A DNA stretch of 64,000 nt. Source: Prostheceraeus crozeri. Taxonomy: Eukaryota; Platyhelminthes; Polycladida; Euryleptidae. The DNA is taken from assembly GCA_907163375.1 (NCBI GenBank), contig CAJQUW010015445.1, positions 62,001 through 126,000 of the forward strand, written 5' to 3'. The notes beneath the pieces are model-generated. The model worked only from the letters and a program-made list of their open reading frames with translations, made no database searches and was not told where the DNA came from. Below are positions 56,515 to 64,000 of the stretch, in pieces. A program made the translations under genes and the position numbers. The stretch's first letter is position 1, and each line of letters opens with the position of its first letter.

Positions 56515-59070
56515 TTGATCACATGTCAATCATGTGGGGTCCAGTATGTTGGACAGACAAAACAGCCATTACATTGTAGACTTAATGGGCATCGGCAGTC
56601 TGTTCAAAAGAATCATCTCAATACGTATTTAAGTAATCATTTTAATAGTTCTAATCACAGTTGGGATGATGTAAGTATACAAATTATTGACTTTGTCGAT
56701 GTTCGTAATAAATCTGATACAGAAATTGCCTTCGAGCTTAACAGTAAGGAAGATTTTCATATAAGAACGCTGAACACCTTGCATCCTTTGGGTTTGAATG
56801 ACAGAGTGTTAGGCGGAGGTTGCGCCTCTCAGAACACTGCAAATTCATTTTCATTTTTTAGTTCTCCTATTAGCAGACGTAAGAGAAGCCATGGCCTTAG
56901 GAAGTCAGGTAGAAAGAAATATCCTCCATTTAATAGTTGTGAGGATATTCTCAAGGAGCTTCAAGAGTTGATGAAGAGCAACAAAATAAGACATTTCTAT
57001 AATTGCTTGAAATCGATTAGTGATAGCATGCTTAAAATTATGTATTCTAGGCTTCTTGATCAGTCGAATGACCTATCTTTCGTTTTGACAACATATGTTC
57101 ATAGTAAATTATATAGAAACAAGAGGGATAGCTCTACCGAAGACAAAACGCATATAGTGATTCCTTTCAAGTCTCATTTAGTTGACAAACTTCATTTACC
57201 TTCTGTATTTAATGATAAAAGTGTCTGTGCTTTAGTTCCAGAAAAAGCGAAACTTCTATATCCTCCCAAAGTGTACCATAAACTTAATAACCCTATTTGT
57301 TTGAAATTCTTCAATTATAATAAGTTTCTTAATAGCCTGACAATTCAGGAAGTTGTTGGCATTTTACAGAGCGATTGCAGCTGTGACTCGATGACCAGTT
57401 TTGTTTATGAGCCTTGTGGGCATGTTTTTACCGGTAATTTAGATATAATAAATGATCCAGTTCTCAGAGCTATATTCGCGTATGGTACTAAACACAGATT
57501 GTCTAGGTCACTATCATGGAAATCCATTCAAAAAGAGATCAGCGATTCCATAGATAATCATATATCTCGTGTGTACAGTCGCCTTCACTTAAAAGTTGAT
57601 GACTCCTCTATTTGGAAAAACAAGGTCATGATGTTAGTAAAGCACCGCATCTTTCGTTGTAAGAAGATGGGTAGGAAAGATAATGGCAGCAACGTTTGTG
57701 TTGATAAGGAGTTGCAAGATCTCCATAAAAGCTTGATAGTCGTTCCTGTCGATAAAGCATCCAACAACTTTAGTTTCATATGTAAAAAGTTCTATCTCAA
57801 AATCCTGATAGACGAGCTTGGTTTTGACATAGATTCTTCCACTGCAGTAGGCAATGCAACTTATAAACCTGAGCTTATTTCTGATAAGGAAGTCCTTACT
57901 AAACACGTTAAAGATATGAAATCAAACTTTAATATTAATGTTAGTGACAAGGACCTTAAACTACCAAAACTTTTCTGGATTCCAAAATTGCATAAAAATC
58001 CTTATAAGTTTAGATTCATTGCCGGAGCCAGAAATTGTACAACTAAAAAGTTATCGGTGAATATCAACAAAGGTCTGAAAGTGATAAGAGAAAATTTCCA
58101 TAGATACTGTGAGTCAATCAGGAGTAATACTGGTTATTCTTATTTTTGGAGTGTAGCCTCGACTCAAGTTTTTTTGAGGAATATTTCTAACGTGAACGTC
58201 CACTCTATGCAAGTTTTTGACTTCTCTACTCTTTATACAAACTTAGATCAAGGTGCTATCAAGAATAATATTTTTTCCATCCTTGATCTCACATTCAATT
58301 CCACTAATCGTAGATACTTGTGTGTAGGATATGAGAAGTCGTTTTTCTCCAAAATCAAATATAAGGGGTATTCTTGTTATGACGTGGACTCTTTTAAGAA
58401 GGCTATTGATTTTATAGTGTCTGAAGTCTACATTTCTTTTTCCGGTTACGTGTTCAGACAAATTCGAGGAGTACCAATGGGAGGGAATTGCAGTCCTTTA
58501 CTTGCCGACTTGTTTCTGTTAAATTGCGAATTTGCTTTTATGAAACAATTGGTTAAAAATAAAAAGTTTGGACTAGCTAAATTATTGTCAAACACTTCGA
58601 GATATATAGACGATATATGCGTAATAAATTACAAGCATTTCAATACCTTAATTCCGAAAATTTACCCAATGGAGCTTCTTGCAGATAGAAACGGAGTCAA
58701 TGACAAAGCCGTTGCTTACCTCGATGTGAGACTCCAATCTAGTAGTGACGGTCTTCGAACCTCAATATATCATAAAGTGGAAGATTTTGATTTCCCTGTT
58801 GTTCTGTTGACATTTCCAGACAGTGCAATACCTTATAACATGGGAATTAATGTATTTGCCGGCCGGGTTTTACGTTATTGTCGCATCTGCTCACATCTTG
58901 AAGATCTAATTAAACGAATTAATATGACACTTTTTGTGATGAGCAGCAGAGGATATTGTAAGTCTAAAATGAAGGCATGTACTGAGAAAATCCTAACCGG
59001 TCATAACAATTTTCTAGTCAAGTTTGGATATTTCTCAGCCAGGCAGCTGACATCGCAGTGCGCATTTTAA
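56515..59070 (+). CDS. GIY-YIG endonuclease / reverse transcriptase of a Naiad-like PLE
   Basis: The open frame is 851 codons from an arbitrary TTG; the true start lies upstream and is interrupted. GIY-YIG: VIYLITC just before the frame start, YVGQT at 11-15, Arg22 in HCRLNGHR, and catalytic-type Glu79 in SKEDFHIRTLNTLHPLGLN. Residues 286-315 hold a CSC...FVYEPCGHVFTGNLDII motif seen in this lineage. Reverse transcriptase: PVDKASNN (411-418), LFWIPKLHKNPYKFRFI (487-503), motif A FDFSTLYTNL (568-577), RGVPMGGNCSPLLADLFL (651-668), and YIDD (697-700) with the catalytic Asp pair; a thumb follows (LRYCRICSHLEDLIKRIN). The nuclease would nick target DNA and the polymerase copy the element RNA. There are no internal stops, including no in-frame TGA. 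High identity to 49225-51131 implies recent activity of the family. Confidence 0.93.
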   Translation: MITCQSCGVQYVGQTKQPLHCRLNGHRQSVQKNHLNTYLSNHFNSSNHSWDDVSIQIIDFVDVRNKSDTEIAFELNSKEDFHIRTLNTLHPLGLNDRVLGGGCASQNTANSFSFFSSPISRRKRSHGLRKSGRKKYPPFNSCEDILKELQELMKSNKIRHFYNCLKSISDSMLKIMYSRLLDQSNDLSFVLTTYVHSKLYRNKRDSSTEDKTHIVIPFKSHLVDKLHLPSVFNDKSVCALVPEKAKLLYPPKVYHKLNNPICLKFFNYNKFLNSLTIQEVVGILQSDCSCDSMTSFVYEPCGHVFTGNLDIINDPVLRAIFAYGTKHRLSRSLSWKSIQKEISDSIDNHISRVYSRLHLKVDDSSIWKNKVMMLVKHRIFRCKKMGRKDNGSNVCVDKELQDLHKSLIVVPVDKASNNFSFICKKFYLKILIDELGFDIDSSTAVGNATYKPELISDKEVLTKHVKDMKSNFNINVSDKDLKLPKLFWIPKLHKNPYKFRFIAGARNCTTKKLSVNINKGLKVIRENFHRYCESIRSNTGYSYFWSVASTQVFLRNISNVNVHSMQVFDFSTLYTNLDQGAIKNNIFSILDLTFNSTNRRYLCVGYEKSFFSKIKYKGYSCYDVDSFKKAIDFIVSEVYISFSGYVFRQIRGVPMGGNCSPLLADLFLLNCEFAFMKQLVKNKKFGLAKLLSNTSRYIDDICVINYKHFNTLIPKIYPMELLADRNGVNDKAVAYLDVRLQSSSDGLRTSIYHKVEDFDFPVVLLTFPDSAIPYNMGINVFAGRVLRYCRICSHLEDLIKRINMTLFVMSSRGYCKSKMKACTEKILTGHNNFLVKFGYFSARQLTSQCAF

Positions 59071-59254
59071 ACAATATAATTAACACTGTTTTCTTAACAT
59101 TTTTTTTATTGGTTATACCATTTCAGTATTTCACACATATATTTTAGTTTGTTTTGGATGTATCCGTCTTTTGCGGTTGTTTTGTTTTTGTTTTTACTAT
59201 TACTATCAGTATTACTTATTATTACACATATCATTACTGTATTGATTTTAGAAT

Positions 59255-59356
59255 GCCAGCCGCATATAAGTTTATGCGGGGCCCCGCCCGCCTGGGCTTG
59301 AGCGTTCAGGTAGAGGGGCCGAAACGCAACCAGGCGGGTACCTGCTGACGACTGGC
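59255..59356 (+). ncRNA. Candidate structured RNA after the PLE reading frame (copy 2)
   Basis: Identical in sequence to the block at 50420-50521 as far as I can see, with the same set of helices, about 185 bp after the stop codon. Because the two copies are nearly identical overall, its conservation is not independent support. Confidence 0.5.
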
Positions 59357-60201
59357 TATTGTTTTATTTGTTTTAACGTCATGTTTTTTTTATCGCTAAC
59401 TACCATAGTGTGATGAATGGACTGTGTCGGTTACTGGTCTCCATGGGGTTGACATGGTGATTACTAAGTGTCTATTTATATATAAGTTCCTAATCAATCG
59501 AGCCTGAAACTTTGACCAAGGAGATCACTTGTTAAGCGGCCTTGTACGATCTCGTACATTTAAGGGTGAAGTCCAGCCCGTATAGCGCGATGTTATGGAC
59601 CCCCGGGTAGGTCCACCCGGCACGCAATCAGATCCGTCAAGTCTTTGTGCTTAAAGACCTTCATGCATTCATGCATTTGTCGAGGATCACAAGTCAAAGG
59701 ACCATTATGGGTAAGGTCCAGCCCCGCTTTAGAAGCGATGATTAAAAAATGGACTAGTGGGAAGGTCCTCCACACCGATCTCGTCAAGTTTGGCTCTAAA
59801 ATGTAGTCCTAGGATAGTCAAAAGTTTGACGCGCCTTGAACGTTTAATGTCTGCCGGTGGGAACGCACCACCTGTCCTCTTAAGGACAAACCTTAAGTCT
59901 TATTAACTATAAGTTTATTAAAATTATGAAACATGTAGACGTCGTTATGGGAATGTCCCAGCTTCAATTCAAAAGTGCTCAAATAATTTTTTGGACCACG
60001 GGAACGTAATCTCCGCCAAAAACTGAAACTTTTGATATAAAAATTTTTGCTGTATACAGATACTTTTTTGAGTCGACACTCTGCCTATATATCCCTACTC
60101 TATGATCTGGACGAAGAAGTTGTGTTCGGGTAGCAAGACTAAGGCTGACGTAGGATCCTCGCATGATGCAGTATTATATTCCTTTGTCATATGCAAAAGG
60201 T

Positions 60202-61955
60202 GTGACTAAAAATTATTGAGACTATTTCAGCAGACCAATGTAATTGTCGACTTTGCTATACACGATGATAATGAGGCATATGTGGCTTAAACTTTTGGTT
60301 ATCAAAAATGTAATGAAAATTATTACATTTACATTTCTTGAGCATATTCAGAAGAAATCTACCATTTTTGGTGCAACGAGATAGAAACATAAGCGTGCGT
60401 CATGTAAATGCAATCATGATTTCGGTTACTCACATTTTTAGCTGAAATCTACCAAGTTTTATTAGAAAGTGCTATAATCAAGGCATTCAGTTGAACGTGA
60501 CATTCATCTGGCTACATGATCTCCACCATATTCAACCACACTGTCACAGTGGTCAAGAGAAATGCGGACTTTGGTCAATAACTCCTCTTGAGAGATTGAA
60601 AAATTTCGATAGGATGGTCCACAACATCCTCATCTCAAAACTTTCATAATTTCTCATTCGAGTCAGTCAGAGACACATTACACAAATTTAAATCTGGCCA
60701 GACAGCATCGTCAACTCCACGTGTTGAGAATTCCCTGGGTCTTTGGTTCAGTCGCAAATGGTCAGATCTTACGCCATTTTCTCACCCGCTCTCGGTTCAG
60801 GTCTTGTTTTTTGTAACTTAGCCAAACTCATTCATTCAGGTCCTTTGACGATACCTGATTGAAATTGAGAAATTGAGAATTGAGTGAAGGCGTGAGGAAG
60901 CAAGTTGTAGCTTTCCCAGGATAAACAAGTCCATGTTTAAGTCCTCCTGCTAATTGTTCATTACTGAGAAGTGAAAATGGCTCTCCTTACAAGTTCGCCA
61001 ATGATCGGGACATTTCACCGATAGACACTGGACTAACTGTTTTTGCAAGATTCAGCGAACTCATCAGACGCGGATGGCATCCCTGCCTAGCGGAAAGTAT
61101 TTGAACGGGAAAGAACTTCATTATCATATGGAGGCTAGGTTAGAGGTCACTAGAAACATTATAGTGATATAACTACGACATCTGTACTACCACAGAAAAT
61201 GTAGCACGAGGCGAAGCCGAGTGCTACATCTTTCTATGGTAGTACAGATGGAGTAGTTATATCACTATTATCAAACGATCAAGAAATGTCAATGAACTCT
61301 ATGGACCAGTGACGATATAGACAATCTGCTAAGAACACAAACGTGGTTGGCTTTCCATGGCATCCAAAGTCCTAGTAGATAGCCTATCCAATATTGATGT
61401 CATGCATTTCCATAGAAATTAACAATACCATAGAAAGTACTATTATCTACTTCTATGTGCATTTCCTTCATTTGAATTTCAAGTGAACCGATATTTAACT
61501 GGCATTTGCATGAGGTGTAGCCTTATTATCTATACCCAAGATATCATCTAAGCTTACTTGCAATTTGGGTGCATTGTAGGGTAAAAAAATGTAGCACGGT
61601 AGCCCATTGGATTACATGTATTTTGATTCATAGAAATTCCGTTCTACATTAGAAAATGTAGAACGCATAGTTCAACATAGTGGAGATAGGAAGGGAGTTT
61701 GATAATAGCCAGTGTTTCGCCAAATGAAATTCGTGTTTGGAACGTTCGATGCAATTTCCTAACATGACCGTCTAATGCTTCGTTGCACGCACGTTTACAT
61801 AGGCTATCTATGACAACCAGCGATAATCAAGCGGAGAGACTCACATTTTTGTCAGATAATTGCTGGAATACTGCTTTACTACGACACATCGAAATGTAGA
61901 CCGTAGATTTGTTATTTCATATTTTCTCATGGAAGTCTCAATAATTTTTAGTCAC
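60202..61955. mobile_element. TIR DNA element of about 1.75 kb, unclassified
   Basis: GTGACTAAAAATTATTGAGA at 60202 is repeated exactly in reverse complement ending at 61955 (22 bp in all). No transposase frame is recognisable and no target duplication is clear. A strong palindrome sits inside at 61162-61267. Confidence 0.7.
61162..61267. repeat. 106-bp near-perfect palindrome
   Basis: TAGTGATATAACTAC, then ATCTGTACTACCA and ATGTAGCAC, are mirrored after a GAGGCGAAGCC centre. Arms are about 46 bp with four or five mismatches. It may be a small MITE of its own nested in the TIR element. Confidence 0.85.
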
Positions 61956-62413
61956 TGAATATATTTAGAACAATATTTTTCGTTCAAGTAAATTTTGACA
62001 TTATAACATGTTACTCTTATCTGTTATCAGTATTATGTTATGACTAACTCATTTTGCGAAGAGAAGATTGCCATAGATATTGTTATCAGTTTTCATTACT
62101 TCATGAGAATCTCGCAGTAAATCATTTCATGCATCAAAAGAAAACAGGAACCACATGATCATGATGTCCGACGGACTTCCAAAGCGTTCGCGGAAATCTT
62201 GAGCTTTGCTACCAACCAACGGCAGAGGGGACCTTCCGAATATGTCATTCTCAAATATGGTTTCCCATGTTTTGTCTATCACTGACTGCTGACCAAAGTC
62301 GCGTACTTAACCAATCATTCTTCACTTTGGGGGTGAATGCTGAATGTACTATCGAATGTTCAATTTCCTAAATTACATTCATTGAATTACTAAGCTTTAT
62401 ACTGATCTATATA
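61956..62413. other. Unassigned DNA
   Basis: Nothing recognised between the two TIR elements. Confidence 0.4.
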
Positions 62414-63569
62414 CAGAGTGTCCAAAAAGTTTCGCCCGATTTTATTTATCATCATCTCTTGTAAGTTTTTCAGCTAACGTGAAAGAATAGCAACTGCGAA
62501 TGAAATAATGATACAATAATAGCCACCAACGAAATTGCTCAAATTCAACTCCATTTTGCTTGATACAAGAGAACCCGCGAAGCAACACTGCGGCAAACTA
62601 AAAGGGAGTGCTCCTCGTCGACTGTGGAGAACTTTAACTCTGCGTTTTATCTTTTGTTTTTTAAGGCACTGCTTTTCATCTTTGTACATCATGCCTTTAA
62701 GAGTACCCAACAAGAAGAAATCCATCGGGATAAATCGAGTGAAACGGCCGGCCAATCCATCTGCCATTGAAGCTCGTGGCAGGTCATTCAATTCAGTAAA
62801 CGCTTGCATGGGGGGTGGAGTTCCTTCTTGCTGGAAGTGAATGTCTCTTTGCTGCTGCATTGATAAAGGAAGAAGGCTTGGATCATGCTGGTGCACCGTT
62901 CTCCAGTGACCGCTGCATGTCCGATAATCGCGTTGCTTGACATCACAGATTACTGTCGTGTAAAGCATTGAGCAGGCGAGGAATGTAAGGCCTCAAGCTT
63001 CTTTTATACAACAAATTATGCACACTCTAACGACTCACTATCAAGCTCACTTGATGAGCGCAGGACACATTTCTGATGACTGTCGACGCCGATGCCACTG
63101 GACGTCAACTGTGCACCTTCTCATTTGATGTTGTTCAGTTCCTAAGACTAAAAGACAATGGCACTTATACACAGAAGTCATACATCTCACCAACAGACAG
63201 ATCATGAGGGGTGTTCCGCAGTGCAACCTCGTGGTCACGTACTTTATGCTCAAACGGTAAAATTATACGAATCTCTGTCAGTTAGCAAAGTAAAGTTTCC
63301 CACAGATCACAGTCAACGAGGAACTGTGCCGAAAAGCTCGTCAGATTGCTGCTTCGAAGTTGCCCTATTGCATCAAACACCATGGAGAAAAATTTGAACA
63401 ATTTCGCTGGTAGTCATTGTTGTATTACTGTTTCATTCGCAGTTGTCATTGTATAGCTTCCTTCACAGTTATTATTCTTTACACTTCTGCATGTATTCAT
63501 TACAGTTAGCTGAAAAACATAAAATAGAGGTCCACAAATAAAATCGGGCGAAACTTTTTCGACACCCTG
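62414..63569 (-). mobile_element. mariner-type transposon, decayed (1.16 kb)
   Basis: Left end CAGAGTGTCCAAAAAGTTTC and the inverse at the right (GAAACTTTTTCGACACCCTG) are TIRs that continue through a shared CGCCCGATTTTATTT, about 34 bp. TA flanks both sides. The length and the CAGGGTGTC-like tips are those of mariner elements. Confidence 0.92.
62474..62968 (-). pseudogene. mariner transposase remnant, C-terminal region
   Basis: The minus frame of 164 codons contains DIHFQQEGTPPPMQ, matching the FQQDGAPPH block with the second catalytic Asp position (here Glu), then RFIPMDFFLLGTLKGMMYKD, matching SPDLTPMDFFLWGxLKxxVY near the third catalytic residue. The WIGRxGPxxWPPRS block is degraded to GLAGRFTR. 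The N-terminal HTH part upstream (towards 63400) is broken by stops. An inactive copy. Confidence 0.88.
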
Positions 63570-63571
63570 TA

Positions 63572-63879
63572 TATGCAAGGTAAACCTAGCTAATCATGAT
63601 GTGACAGCAAGATGATTTGTAGAAGATAACTTTGTTGTGACATCATCAGCTTTTTTCAAGTATGATATTTTTACGTTGATAAATCAAGGTGGTTTTTATG
63701 GCATTAGCGCTTTGCTCATGCAAAGGCTATTGAAATAACACTTTTACTTACACAATTAGAGGTAGCCTAAGAAAAAAACAGCAACATATTTCAAACAGTA
63801 CATGAATTGAAATAGTTAGAAAAACATATTAAAAAAATTTCGGATGGAGATTTTGCATGCTATTCCAGAGTTGGAAGTG
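63572..63879. other. Unassigned AT-rich DNA
   Basis: Nothing recognised here. Confidence 0.4.
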
Positions 63880-64000
63880 GGTCGTGGGTCATGGGTCAGG
63901 TGGGTTGAGTGGGTCACAAAATCGTGTTGGTCTCGTGGGTCATGTTTTTCCGGAAAGTTGGTGGGTCAGGTGGGTCGAGTGGGTCGGATTTCGTTGACCC
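63880..64000. repeat. GGGTC-rich degenerate repeat, cut by the window end
   Basis: GTGGGTCGTGGGTCATGGGT and variants (GGGTCAGGTGGGT, GTCGAGTGGGTC) recur in a loose 7-12 bp pattern up to the last base. The G-rich plus strand contrasts with the surrounding AT-rich DNA. Confidence 0.8.

Larger units (their letters stand above)
55062..59968 (+). mobile_element. Naiad-like Penelope element, near full length, with a MITE inside
   Basis: The element is bounded by the hAT MITE on both sides. Its first 34 bases (55062-55095) repeat its last 34 (59935-59968, GTAGACGTCGTTATGGGAAT...), the partial tandem tail that PLEs typically carry at the 5' end. Nuclease comes first and reverse transcriptase second, the permuted order described for Naiad-type PLEs of invertebrates. 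A 996-bp MITE sits at 55375-56370. An ATG at 55302 opens a frame that runs into the MITE, and the Cys-rich block past it (CGSKRCLCCKSL) is in a different frame from the nuclease, so this copy is inactive. Confidence 0.92.
54508..60104. mobile_element. hAT-type MITE copy 2, split by a Penelope element
   Basis: Its left part is 54508-55061 and its right part 59969-60104; together they match the solo copy 4039-4670. Ends are CATAGAGTA/TACTCTATG and the flanking octamer ATCTGGAC is identical at 54500-54507 and 60105-60112, a perfect target duplication. A short extra piece near 54810-54860 (AGAAGACTATTAGAAATATT region) is absent from the solo copy. Confidence 0.93.

Overview
This window reads as a piece of a repeat-rich animal genome, most likely a marine invertebrate. 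It is AT-rich and has one confident single-exon host gene. The rest is transposable-element debris of animal types: a Polinton fossil, Penelope-like elements (PLEs) with GIY-YIG nuclease, RTE and other LINEs, piggyBac, mariner and hAT-type DNA elements, tRNA-derived repeats and a hammerhead-ribozyme repeat. The recurring TAGGCCTA-type word is something I associate with echinoderm or hemichordate sequence, but that is a weak hint.

Layout. 1-2900: Polinton fossil, cut by the window edge (integrase, adenain-like protease, unknown ORF, 130-bp repeats). 4039-4670: a solo hAT-type MITE with inverted CATAGAGTA ends. 5150-5815: two inverted copies of a tRNA-headed repeat, each with a hammerhead-ribozyme motif; on the plus strand two cleavage sites lie 305 bp apart, as in a retrozyme monomer. 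6138-8009: a piggyBac-type element with TTAA on both sides. 8014-12990: mostly featureless, with a (GA)n tract at 11300. 12991-14103 (minus): an intact-looking rhodopsin-family GPCR, the only confident host gene. 14104-31460: mostly unassigned DNA with a tRNA-like SINE, a foldback at 19970-20607, two LINE remnants and two small CACTGT-ended MITEs.

31461-33265: two large palindromes in a row, one from a PLE nuclease end and one with an unidentified 90-residue reading frame. 35436-38319: a 965-bp CACTGT MITE, then a decayed piggyBac with recognisable transposase. 43537-44297: another TIR element. 45570-47868: about 26 tandem 79-bp tRNA-like units with a perfect Pol III B box, framed by inverted copies of their own flank. 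48829-53160: a chimeric Penelope copy, an RTE 3' end and a fragment of another PLE reverse transcriptase.

54500-60112 is a three-level nest. A hAT-type MITE with a perfect 8-bp target duplication was split by a Naiad-like PLE (851-codon nuclease plus reverse transcriptase frame), which was itself hit near its 5' end by a 996-bp CACTGT MITE. 60202-63569 holds two more TIR elements, one a mariner. The window ends in a GGGTC-rich repeat.

Nothing suggests these genes form a pathway. The interest lies in the RNA-level biology of the small elements (hammerhead plus tRNA promoter, the tRNA-like array, a structured RNA after the PLE reading frame) and in the insertion history.
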